NCBI GenBank assembly: GCA_964472095.1
Contig: CAYYIV010000020.1
Span: 20,795-84,794 of the forward strand
Direction of reading: 5' to 3'
Source: Pelagibius sp964472095
GTDB taxonomy: Bacteria > Pseudomonadota > Alphaproteobacteria > Kiloniellales > Kiloniellaceae
DNA: 64,000 nt
The position numbers and the translations under genes are program-made. The notes under the pieces are model-generated. The model was not told where the DNA came from. It saw only the letters and a list, made by a program, of their open reading frames with translations, and did not search any database. Positions 42,507-50,515 of the stretch are shown here, in pieces (the first letter of the stretch is position 1; each line of letters begins with the position of its first letter).

Positions 42507-43943
42507 CTACTGCCCGCCGGTGAGCGCTGCGAAGACCGGCACCAGGGCGATCGCGGCAAGGCAGGTGTAGGCGAAGTTCCACCGCCAGGTCAGGCTCCGC
42601 GTCGGGATGCCGCCGACCCGGTTGATCAGCAGCACCACCGTGGCGAAGGGCGAGAGCGTCATCGACAGTGCCCAGCCGCAGGAGATCGCCAGTGCAGTCA
42701 GCGTCGGATCGGCCGGCAGCACCGGCAGGCTGCCGATCAGGCTGCCGAAAAACACCGCCATCATGATCGGGCTGAGCGCCAGCAGACTGAGCGCCGCGAC
42801 CGCGACCGGCAGCAGCGAGAGGAAGACGAAGTCTGGCATGGCGTCAAGGCCGAGGAAGCGCGCCCAGGCCTCCGCCGGGATCAGTGCGGCCGCCACCCGC
42901 CCGACGTAGCCGGAGCAGGCCAGGGTGATGGCGACCGGCGCCGCGCCGGCGAGGTTCGCGAAGGCGATAATGCGCAGGCGCTCGGCGCTGGCGGCCAGTG
43001 CCCCCTGCGGCGTCCCCAGGTTCTGCACCAGCAGCCAGCCGACCAGCATCACCGGGCAGGAGACCATGAGGCCGAAGACCACCGTCTCGCCGGACAGCAG
43101 CATTACCAGCGCGCTCATGCCGAACAGCCAGGCGCAGGCCAGGAGGAAGCGGAAATAGGCGGCCTTTGGGAAAATCGGAGCGCTGCGCTTGGTCTGCGGT
43201 TTGTAGGCGCGGAAGCGGAAGCGGTCCTCCAGCGCACCGAGCACCAGCAGCCCGATAAAGATGAAGAAACCGATGAAGATCCAGAGCTGCCGGTTGGTGC
43301 CGGGGATCAGTTCCATCAGCGCCAGCGGCGCGATGGCGGTCGGCGACCAGATCACGCTCCAGGCGAAACCCCGCAGCATGGCACCGATCTGGCGGCGCTC
43401 GCGGATCGGATTGCGGGCGTCGCCGGGCGTAGCGCTCTCGATGCCGCGCTGGATCAGCGGCACCAGAAAGCTCACCACACCGATATTGAACAGCACCGCC
43501 ATGATCGCGCTGCCGAAGTTGAGAGCGTAGTAGCGCCGGCCCGGCGGCTGCTTGGTCAGGTAGTCGCCGCAGCGGGCAACGGAAGGCGAGGTCGCAGCCG
43601 CCTCGTGCAGCAGGTTCAGCAGCAGGATGAAGGCCATCAGGAAGGCCGCCTGATCGAGGCCTGCCCGGATCACCGCCTGGGGGTCGGCGTGCAACCGCAA
43701 GGCCAGGACCGTGAGCACGGCGCAGAGCGTGAGCAGGTACTTCTCGCGCAGGCCGAGGTCGCGGACAGCGGCGAGCACGGTGAGAAACATGGCGCCGTAG
43801 GCGCCAACCTGGACCGCTCCGCTGCCGCTCAGCCGCGCCAGCAGCTCCAGCGCCATGACCGCCAGAAGGCAGGCCGAAGTAGGGAGGCGGCCAGGGCCTG
43901 GCAGCGCCTGGACTCCGTCGGAGGGGCGGGTTGAATCTGGCAT
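42507..43943 (-). CDS. Uncharacterised multi-pass permease
   Basis: 478-residue membrane protein with about 11-12 hydrophobic segments. I do not recognise a named family. The repeated layout of two halves with broken segments (SVIWSPTAIAPLALMELIPG in the first half, LSPIMMAVFFGSLIGSLPVL in the second) recalls the ion-transporter superfamily (CitMHS/ArsB/NhaD type), so an organic-anion carrier is a reasonable guess. It lies directly downstream of the aldolase gene in the sugar-acid island and could export or import an acid intermediate. Start at 43943; a longer frame reaching 44528 overlaps the aldolase gene and is rejected. Confidence 0.75.
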   Translation of the reverse strand: MPDSTRPSDGVQALPGPGRLPTSACLLAVMALELLARLSGSGAVQVGAYGAMFLTVLAAVRDLGLREKYLLTLCAVLTVLALRLHADPQAVIRAGLDQAAFLMAFILLLNLLHEAAATSPSVARCGDYLTKQPPGRRYYALNFGSAIMAVLFNIGVVSFLVPLIQRGIESATPGDARNPIRERRQIGAMLRGFAWSVIWSPTAIAPLALMELIPGTNRQLWIFIGFFIFIGLLVLGALEDRFRFRAYKPQTKRSAPIFPKAAYFRFLLACAWLFGMSALVMLLSGETVVFGLMVSCPVMLVGWLLVQNLGTPQGALAASAERLRIIAFANLAGAAPVAITLACSGYVGRVAAALIPAEAWARFLGLDAMPDFVFLSLLPVAVAALSLLALSPIMMAVFFGSLIGSLPVLPADPTLTALAISCGWALSMTLSPFATVVLLINRVGGIPTRSLTWRWNFAYTCLAAIALVPVFAALTGGQ

Positions 43944-44020
43944 GTTTGGCCGATAGTCCCTAACGGAGCCGGAGGAGGACGTATGATCGCGCGCTGCTGT
44001 CGCCGGCGACAGCCGAAAGG

Positions 44021-44788
44021 CTAGCCGGACTTGAATTCGCCCGCCAGCCGCTCCACGCCGCGCACCAGGATCGCGAGGTCGGCCCCGACTGCGGTGAACA
44101 GCGTGCCGAGCTCCATGCAGCGCCGCGCGAAGGCGATGTCGTAGGTCAGGATCCCGGCGGCCTTGCCGGCACCGCGCACCCGCTTGATGGCGTCCTCGAT
44201 GGCGGCAATCACCTCGGGATGGAAGAGCTCGCCCGGGTGACCGAGGCTGGCCGAGAGGTCGCCCGGGCCAATGAAGATGCCGTCGACGCCGTCGACCGCC
44301 GCGATCGCCTCGATGGCGTCGAGCGACTGGCGCGTTTCCACCTGCACCAGGAGGCAGAGCTCCTCCTCGGCGCGCTTGGCATATCCTTCCACGCGGCCGA
44401 AGCGGCTGGCCCGCGTGAGCCCCGCCACGCCGCGGATGCCGGCCGGCGGATAGCGCATGGCGGCGACCGCCGCCGCGGCTTCTTCGGCCGACTGCACGTA
44501 GGGAATCAGCAGGCTTTGGGCGCCGCAATCGAGCAGGCGCTTGATCAGCACCGGATCATTGGACGCCGGGCGCACCACCGGCGAGACATCGTAGGCGGCT
44601 GCCGCCTGCAACTGCGGCAAGACCGTCAGCACGTCGGAGGGCGAATGCTCGGTATCGAGCAGCAGCCAGTCGAAGCCGGCGCCTGCCAGCGCCTCCGTGA
44701 CGAAGCCGCCGGGCAGCATGCACCAGAGGCCGATCTGCTGGCGGCCGGAGAGGATTGCCCGCTTGAAGACGTTCTCGGGGAGCTTCAT
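44021..44788 (-). CDS. HpcH/HpaI-family class II aldolase
   Basis: 255-residue metal-dependent aldolase. LGxWCMLPG-like start (IGLWCMLPGGFVTEALAG), DWLLLDTEHSPSD, the RRP-type segment VVRPASNDP, LIPYVQSAEEA, VQVETRQSLD and DGIFIGPGDLSASLG are the family signatures, including the glutamate and aspartate that bind the metal. It would cleave a 2-keto-3-deoxy sugar acid to pyruvate plus an aldehyde, the expected step after the dehydratases upstream. It lies 14 bases after the aldehyde dehydrogenase gene. Confidence 0.9.
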   Translation of the reverse strand: MKLPENVFKRAILSGRQQIGLWCMLPGGFVTEALAGAGFDWLLLDTEHSPSDVLTVLPQLQAAAAYDVSPVVRPASNDPVLIKRLLDCGAQSLLIPYVQSAEEAAAAVAAMRYPPAGIRGVAGLTRASRFGRVEGYAKRAEEELCLLVQVETRQSLDAIEAIAAVDGVDGIFIGPGDLSASLGHPGELFHPEVIAAIEDAIKRVRGAGKAAGILTYDIAFARRCMELGTLFTAVGADLAILVRGVERLAGEFKSG

Positions 44789-44802
44789 CGGTACACCGCC
44801 GA

Positions 44803-46317
44803 TCAGGCCAGGTCCGCGGGCAGCACGGCCGCGGGCATGTTCTGGTAGCAGACCGGACGCAGGAAGCGGCGGATCGACAGAGTGCCCACCGAGGTGGCCC
44901 CGAAGTTGGTCGAGGCCGGATAGGGCCCGCCGTGCACCATGGCATCGCAGACCTCGACGCCGGTCGGGAAGCCGTTGGCCAGAAGGCGACCGGCCTTGCG
45001 CTCGAGGATCGGCAGCAGGCGGCGGGCCGCCTCGGCATCGGCGTCGTCCATGTGCAGGGTGCAGGTGAGCTGGCCCTGCAGGCTGCGGGCGATTGCCTCC
45101 ATCTCATCGAAGCCGCTGGCGGCTACCACCAGGCCGAGCGGGCCGAAGACCTCCTCGCCGAGTTCCTCGTTGGCCAGCCAGTCCTTGCCGCTGGTCGAGA
45201 ACAGATAGGGCGTGGCATTGCGCCGGTCGCAGGTCGTCATCAGCACCTCGCGCACACCGGCCGAGGCGCGCACGCGGTCGCGGCCCTGGCGATAGGCCTC
45301 GGCGATGCCGTCGGTCAGCATAGTCTGGGCGGCGGTCGGCTCCAACGCCGCCGAGGCCGCGGCGACAAAATCCTGCAGCTCGGGACCGTCGATGGCGACG
45401 GCGATGCCGGGGTTGGTGCAGAACTGCCCCGCGCCCATGGTGAGCGAGCCGGCCCAGCCCTTGGCGATCTCGCCGCCCCGCGCGGCCAGCGCCTGCGGCA
45501 GCAGGAACATGGGGTTGACCGAGCCGAGCTCGCCGAAGAAGGGGATCGGCTCCGGCCGCTGGGCGCAGAGATCGAAGAGCGCCCGTCCCCCGGCCAGCGA
45601 ACCGGTGAAGCCGACAGCCTTGATGAGGGGATGCTGCACCAGCGCCTGCCCGACGTCGCGGCGGCCGCCCTGGATGAGCGAGAACACACCGGGGTGCAGG
45701 CCGGCTGCCTTCACGGCCGCCTCGATGGCCTGGGCCACGACCTCGCCGGTGCCGGGGTGGGCCGAGTGGCCCTTCACCACCACCGGACAGCCGGCGGCCA
45801 GCGCCGCGGCGGTGTCGCCGCCCGCCGTGGAGAAGGCGAGCGGAAAGTTGGAGGCGCCGAACACGGCGACCGGGCCGATCGGGCGCTGCATGAGCCTGAG
45901 GTCCGGGCGCGGCAGCGGCTGGCGGTCCGGCAGCGCCGCGTCGTGGCGACGGTCCAGGTAGTCGCCCTTCTCGATGTGGGCGGCGAAGAGGCGCAGCTGG
46001 CCCGTGGTGCGGCCGCGCTCGCCGACCAGGCGGGCCTCTGGCAGACCGGTCTCCTGGCAGCCAACCTCGGCGATCGCGTCGCCGCGCTTGTCAATCTCAT
46101 CAGCGATCCGGTGCAGGAAGGCGGCGCGTTCGGCGCGGCTGGAATAGCCGTAGCTCCAGAAGGCCTCCTCGGCGGCCTTGGCCGCCGCGTCGACCTGCGC
46201 CGGGGTGCCTACGGCATAGGCGCGCGCCGGGCCGGTGGCCGGCGCCGACTCGAAGCTCGCCTCGCCGGCCGTCCATTCGCCGGCGATCAGGTGCTTTCCG
46301 CTCAGGGCTAGGTTCAT
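44803..46317 (-). CDS. Aldehyde dehydrogenase, 2-oxoglutarate-semialdehyde type
   Basis: 504-residue NADP-type aldehyde dehydrogenase. FGASNFPLAFSTAGGDT is the cofactor entry motif of the KGSADH group, the catalytic glutamate lies in FGELGSVNPMF and the cysteine in MGAGQFCTNPG. In aldonate pathways it oxidises 2,5-dioxopentanoate to 2-oxoglutarate, so it offers a second outlet besides the aldolase at 44021. The ATG at 46317 begins the usual MNLALSGKHLIAGEW lead; an upstream frame to 46437 is not conserved. Confidence 0.92.
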   Translation of the reverse strand: MNLALSGKHLIAGEWTAGEASFESAPATGPARAYAVGTPAQVDAAAKAAEEAFWSYGYSSRAERAAFLHRIADEIDKRGDAIAEVGCQETGLPEARLVGERGRTTGQLRLFAAHIEKGDYLDRRHDAALPDRQPLPRPDLRLMQRPIGPVAVFGASNFPLAFSTAGGDTAAALAAGCPVVVKGHSAHPGTGEVVAQAIEAAVKAAGLHPGVFSLIQGGRRDVGQALVQHPLIKAVGFTGSLAGGRALFDLCAQRPEPIPFFGELGSVNPMFLLPQALAARGGEIAKGWAGSLTMGAGQFCTNPGIAVAIDGPELQDFVAAASAALEPTAAQTMLTDGIAEAYRQGRDRVRASAGVREVLMTTCDRRNATPYLFSTSGKDWLANEELGEEVFGPLGLVVAASGFDEMEAIARSLQGQLTCTLHMDDADAEAARRLLPILERKAGRLLANGFPTGVEVCDAMVHGGPYPASTNFGATSVGTLSIRRFLRPVCYQNMPAAVLPADLA

Positions 46318-46450
46318 CGTCTCTTCCCGCTTTCCGCTGATTCCGTTTCCGCTGCCCGCGCTTCCGCGGCAGCTTCCTGACATCTCCTGGATGCCTTCGC
46401 GCAGATGGCCGCCCCTGTCAAGGCAAGCCACCGGCACATCGCCCTGCGCC

Positions 46451-46787
46451 TCAATCCAGCTTGGGAGCCGGGCTGGGCGGCTCCATGTTGTAGCCGCGGC
46501 CGGCGTAGTCGAAGTCGTGCAGTTGGTTCACCGCCTGGGACTTGTCGACCGGCGAGGCATAATAGGCGCGGATCTCCCGAATCTTCGTGACATCTTCGTT
46601 GAAGATGTACCACTCGTCGCCGCGCAGCGCCTCGCCGACCGCGGTTTTCCAATGAGTCCACTCGATGACCGCTTCGCGGCCGTCCGGCGCCGCCAACATC
46701 TTCTCGATGGTCCAGCGCGAGCCCAGGGTCTTCACGCACCACACCCAGCCGTCGGCGACGGCCGTGGCGCCGCGCCAGGGCGCCCGC
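46451..46787 (-). pseudogene. NTF2/SnoaL-like protein, 5' end deleted
   Basis: C-terminal part of an NTF2-like (nuclear transport factor 2 family) protein, about 110 residues, with VWCVKTLGSRWTIEKML, GREAVIEWTHWKTAV, LRGDEWYIFNEDV and AYYASPVDKSQAVNQLHDFD. The N-terminal 40-60 residues that begin this fold are missing: in frame, an upstream TGA is reached just before the sequence passes into the RraA-like gene. Only a GTG at 46744 could start a short product. Read with the truncated gene at 46788, it marks a deletion. Confidence 0.65.
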
Positions 46788-47147
46788 GGCAGTCACGCCC
46801 TTGCGCAGCAACCGGGTCAGCAGCATGTTGCCGGCCGAAGCGGCGCGCGGGTCATTGCGGCTGTCGATCATCAGCACCTGACCGGCGGCGATCGCCTCCA
46901 CCGCTTCCCACTGCATGTTGTCTTCGCCGCGCTTCTTCAGGTCGCCGAGGTCCCAGTCCTTGTCCTCGCGCGAGGGAATGAAGCGCAGGGTGAAGGCCTC
47001 GCCCGCGAAGCTGCCGGCGTTCCGGTTCAGTGGCGCCAGGCCGACGAGGAACTGCTGGCGGTAGCCACGGCGGAACAATTGGGTGGTCAGGGTACCCTGG
47101 CCGCACTTCCTCAGCTTGTCGAGTGTATCCCCAGTGATCTGCGTCAT
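46788..47147 (-). pseudogene. RraA-family gene, 3' half deleted
   Basis: The first 120 residues match the intact RraA-like protein at 49780: both have a TLxTxLFxRG helix, AFTLRxIPxRED, MIDSRxDPRAASAG and the following TRL helix. After KGVTA the similarity stops; the frame then runs through out-of-frame NTF2-like sequence to 46314, giving an arginine-rich tail. The active-site segment expected next (GGxRD) is absent, so the product cannot be a working aldolase. The start is well placed, ten bases after the UxaA-like gene. Confidence 0.7.
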
Positions 47148-47157
47148 CTCGCCTTCC

Positions 47158-48687
47158 TCATGCCAGCACGCCGATGGGCCAGGGGACGAACTCGTCTTCG
47201 CCGACGCCGAGCGCCTCGCTCTTCGATTTCTCGCCCGAGGCGACCGCCAGCATCTTGCGGAAGATGACCTCGCCCATCTCCTCCAGGGTGGCGGTGCCGT
47301 CGATCACCGGGCCGCAGTTGATGTCCATGTCACCGGTCATCCGCTGGTACATCGGCGTGTTAGTCGCCAGCTTGATGGTGGGCGCCGGGAAGGAGCCGAA
47401 GCAGGAGCCGCGCCCAGTGGTGAAGCACACGAGGTTGGCGCCACCGGCGATCTGTCCGGTCGCTGAAACCGGGTCATAGCCCGGCGTGTCCATGATCACG
47501 AGGCCGTGCTCTCTGATCGGCTCGGCGTAGCGGTAAACCTCGTTGATGCCGGAGGAACCACCTTTCTTGGCGCCACCCAGCGCCTTCTCGATGATGTTGG
47601 CGAGGCCGCCAGCGTTGTTGCCGGGCGATACGCGGCCGTTGATCTGAGTATCGCGGCCCTTGCTGTAGTCCAGCCACCACTCGATGCGCTCGACGAACTT
47701 GCGGCCGATCTCCGGCGTCCTGGCGCGCGCGGTCAGTGTGTGCTCGACGCCGAAGAGTTCCGAGGTCTCAGAGAGAATCGCGGTGCCGCCGTGGCGCACC
47801 AGGATGTCAACCGCCTTGCCGAGGGCGGGGTTGGCGGAGAGCCCGGAGAAGCCGTCGGAGCCGCCGCACTGCAGGCCGACCATGACGTGCTCGGCCGAGC
47901 AGGGCTCGCGGGTGACCTCGTTCGCCTCGGCCAGCATCCCACGGACGAGCGCCTTGCCCTCCTCGATAGCGGCCGCGGTGCCGCCGGCCTGCTGCATGGT
48001 CACGGTCTTCAGCATCTTGCCGGTGGCGAGGCTCTGCTCCTCGAAGAAGCGGGCAAGGTTGTTGCGCTCGCAGCCGAGCGAGCAGACCAGTGCACCGGCG
48101 ACGTTGGGATGGCGGATGTAGCCAGCCAGGGTGCGGCGCAGCAGGTCCATCGGCTCACCGGTCATCTCCATGCCGCAGCCCTGCTCGTGCACGAAGGGCA
48201 CCACGCCGTCGACATTGGGGAACTCGGCCAGACGCTCCGCGTCGAAGTAGTTGGCGATGCGCCGGGCGACCGTGGCCGAGCAGTTCACCGTGATGAAGAT
48301 GCCGATGTAGTTGCGCGTGCCGACCCGCCCGTCGGAGCGGCGGATGCCCTGGAAGGTTGCCCGCTCGGCCTGCGGCAGCAGCTCGGTAGGCCGGTAGTCC
48401 TGGGCGAAGCGGTAATCCTTCTGGAACTCGTCCATCAGCACGTTGTGGCTGTGCATCCAGCTGCCGGGGGCGATCTCCTCGCCGGCGAAGCCGATGATGG
48501 TGTTGCACTTCAGGATGGGCTCGCCCTTGGCGATGGCGCGGGTGGCAACCTTGTGGCCCAGCGGCACGTCGTGCAGCGTGGTGACGCCCTCCGCGGCGAC
48601 GAAGCTGCCCTTGGCGATCTCGACGCGGGCGACGACGACGTTGTCGGCTGCATCGAGGCGGATCACGGGTGACAGGTCTTGGCTCAT
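47158..48687 (-). CDS. UxaA-family altronate/galactarate-type dehydratase
   Basis: 509-residue sugar-acid dehydratase with the N-terminal SAF domain (about 15-85) fused to the two-part galactarate dehydratase/altronate hydrolase domain. Signatures: GRVGTRNYIGIFITVNCSAT, HEQGCGM, VGLQCGGSDGFSG and PGYDPVSATGQIAGGANLVC, with ATNTPMYQRMTGDMDINCG near the end. It would convert an aldonate or aldarate such as altronate to the 2-keto-3-deoxy acid. The start overlaps the UxuA-like gene by four bases. Confidence 0.9.
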   Translation of the reverse strand: MSQDLSPVIRLDAADNVVVARVEIAKGSFVAAEGVTTLHDVPLGHKVATRAIAKGEPILKCNTIIGFAGEEIAPGSWMHSHNVLMDEFQKDYRFAQDYRPTELLPQAERATFQGIRRSDGRVGTRNYIGIFITVNCSATVARRIANYFDAERLAEFPNVDGVVPFVHEQGCGMEMTGEPMDLLRRTLAGYIRHPNVAGALVCSLGCERNNLARFFEEQSLATGKMLKTVTMQQAGGTAAAIEEGKALVRGMLAEANEVTREPCSAEHVMVGLQCGGSDGFSGLSANPALGKAVDILVRHGGTAILSETSELFGVEHTLTARARTPEIGRKFVERIEWWLDYSKGRDTQINGRVSPGNNAGGLANIIEKALGGAKKGGSSGINEVYRYAEPIREHGLVIMDTPGYDPVSATGQIAGGANLVCFTTGRGSCFGSFPAPTIKLATNTPMYQRMTGDMDINCGPVIDGTATLEEMGEVIFRKMLAVASGEKSKSEALGVGEDEFVPWPIGVLA

Positions 48688-49760
48688 GCGGCGTGCAGCA
48701 GCCCCTTGGTGTAGCCCAGCGAGAAGGCAAAGAAGCGCTCGCGGGCCGGGTCGAGGTCGGAGGCCGGCACATGGTCGGGGCAAAGGATACCGCCATAGCC
48801 GACCTGCCGGTAGGCGCGCACGGCGGCGGCCATGTCGACATCCCCCTCGTCGGGGAAGCATTCGGAGAAGTCGCAGAAGCCGCCCTTGATGTTGCGGAAG
48901 TGGACCATGTAGATGCGCCCGCGCCCGCCGATGCGGCGGATCGCCTCCCTCACGTAGGCCGAGGGATCGGACGACATCTCGGCGATAGTGCCCTGGCAGA
49001 AATTGATGCCGTGAGCCGGACTCTCCGGCGCCAGATCGAGATAGCGCTCCATGCCCTCGATGGAGCCGACCACGTGCTCGACACCGTTCAGGCCGCCCTT
49101 CGGAAAGGCCGGGTCGTGCGGATGGGCGGCAAGGCGAAGCCCCGCCCGCTCCGCCGTGGGAACGATCGCTTCGACGAGCTGCTCCAGCGCCGACCATGCC
49201 TGCGCAGCGCTGACGCCCCGGATTTCCTCGGCGACCACCTGCCCCACCGCTTGCAGCGTGCCGGCAGCATTCACTGCGATGTCGGCTCCGGCGACGCCGC
49301 CGCCAGGGTGGCCGATACCCCAGTAGGAGTGGGCGCGATCGGCCTCCGGCGAATAATCGGCGGCACGGAAGACGCTTTCCAGCACGCCGCCGCGGCCAGG
49401 CCGGCGGCCGGTGCGGGTGATGCCGACCATCTGCAGATTATACTTCAGCATGCCGAGCCCGCCGTCGGCGGCGGCGCGGACGTCGGCGCGCATCTTTGTG
49501 GCGCGGCTCTGGGCCCGCTCGCGGTCGTAGACCGTATCAAGCAGGAAGGAGCCGAGATCGAGGGACATACACTCGACGCGCAGGTCGAAGCCTTCAATCC
49601 ATTTGCGGTATTCGGCGACCTTTCCAGCGTCCCAGTTGCCGTCGGCGCCCTCAAGCTGGGTGTTGGGCCGCGTGTCGAGCACGACATCGGCAACACCGAG
49701 CTGGGTCGAGAGACGCAGCCGGTCAAGCGTCGGGTTGATGATCTGCTCGCCGATGTACAT
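48684..49760 (-). CDS. Mannonate dehydratase-like protein (UxuA family)
   Basis: 358-residue TIM-barrel protein. The UxuA pattern is seen as LKYNLQMVGITRTGR, LRLAAHPHDPAFP with metal-binding His/Asp residues, GINFCQGTIAEM and YMVHFRNIKGGF ending in EGDVDMAAAVRAYRQVGYGG. UxuA dehydrates D-mannonate to 2-keto-3-deoxygluconate. The internal region near 125-150 diverges from classical UxuA, so a related aldonate may be the substrate. It lies between the RraA-like and UxaA-like genes in an unbroken minus-strand operon. Confidence 0.85.
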   Translation of the reverse strand: MYIGEQIINPTLDRLRLSTQLGVADVVLDTRPNTQLEGADGNWDAGKVAEYRKWIEGFDLRVECMSLDLGSFLLDTVYDRERAQSRATKMRADVRAAADGGLGMLKYNLQMVGITRTGRRPGRGGVLESVFRAADYSPEADRAHSYWGIGHPGGGVAGADIAVNAAGTLQAVGQVVAEEIRGVSAAQAWSALEQLVEAIVPTAERAGLRLAAHPHDPAFPKGGLNGVEHVVGSIEGMERYLDLAPESPAHGINFCQGTIAEMSSDPSAYVREAIRRIGGRGRIYMVHFRNIKGGFCDFSECFPDEGDVDMAAAVRAYRQVGYGGILCPDHVPASDLDPARERFFAFSLGYTKGLLHAA

Positions 49761-49779
49761 GGGTGTCAGCGTCGCCTCC

Positions 49780-50514
49780 TCAACGTCCCTGGGCCTTGCG
49801 CCAGGCGGCGAATTTCTCGAGATTCTCCGGCTTTGTCGCGGGGTACAGCCCGACGATGGTCTCGCCGGCCTTGACCTGCTCCGAGACGAAGTCCTCGTAG
49901 GCGGTCATCTCGGTCGCTTCCTCCGCGACCTCGTCGGCGAGCTGCGCCGGGATCACGATGACGCTGTCGTCGTCGCCGACCACAATGTCGCCCGGAAAGA
50001 CCGGCACGTCGCCACATCCGATCGGCACGTTGAGGTCGAGCGCCTGGTGGTGCGTCAGGTTGGTCGGGGAGGACGGCCGGTTGTGGTAGGTGGGAATCTC
50101 CAGTTCGGCGATTTTCATGGCGTCGCGGAAGCCGCCGTCAGTCACCACGCCGGCAACGCCGCGCATCTGCAACCGGGTGATCAGGATGTCGCCCGCCGAG
50201 GCAGCCCGCGGGTCCTTGCGACTGTCCATCACCAGGATGGCACCCGGCGGGCAGACCTCCACCGCCTTGCGCTGAGGGTGTTCCGGGTTGCGGAAGACGT
50301 CGATCTGGTTGAGATCCTCGCGGGCCGGGATGTAGCGAAGGGTAAAGGCCGGCCCGACCATGTTGCGGCCCTTGGCGCGCAGGGGGCGGACGTCCTGGAT
50401 GGTCTGGTTGCGCAGGCCGCGCTTGAACAGCGCCGTCGCCAGAGTGGCGACAGAGACCTTCATCAGCTTGTCGCGGGTTTCAGGCTTCAGGTCCGTCATC
50501 GCGGGTACATCCAT
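49780..50514 (-). CDS. RraA-like protein (HMG/CHA aldolase or demethylmenaquinone methyltransferase-like)
   Basis: 244-residue intact member of the RraA family. Despite the ribonuclease-regulator name, catabolic members are oxaloacetate-type aldolases or decarboxylases; the needed residues are in VVTDGGFRD and the GDIVVGDDDSVIVIP segment. Placement one base after a sugar-acid dehydratase gene supports a catabolic role. The ATG at 50514 has GGAAA upstream; an ATG at 50499 lacks a site. It serves as the intact template for recognising the broken copy at 46788. Confidence 0.85.
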   Translation of the reverse strand: MDVPAMTDLKPETRDKLMKVSVATLATALFKRGLRNQTIQDVRPLRAKGRNMVGPAFTLRYIPAREDLNQIDVFRNPEHPQRKAVEVCPPGAILVMDSRKDPRAASAGDILITRLQMRGVAGVVTDGGFRDAMKIAELEIPTYHNRPSSPTNLTHHQALDLNVPIGCGDVPVFPGDIVVGDDDSVIVIPAQLADEVAEEATEMTAYEDFVSEQVKAGETIVGLYPATKPENLEKFAAWRKAQGR

Positions 50515-50515
50515 C

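Noticed and set aside
43991..44015. Palindrome CTGTCGCCGGCGACAG after the aldolase gene as a terminator
   Set aside because: It has no loop and no T-run, and such GC palindromes arise easily in this background; not enough to call.
46314..46787. Long tail of the broken RraA frame as a genuine fusion domain
   Set aside because: The tail is out of frame with readable NTF2-like coding sequence and has shadow composition, so it is a result of the deletion.
48688..49197. Upstream extension of the UxaA-like gene
   Set aside because: It overlaps the UxuA-like gene in another frame, while the ATG at 48687 gives an ATGA overlap and the normal SAF-domain start.
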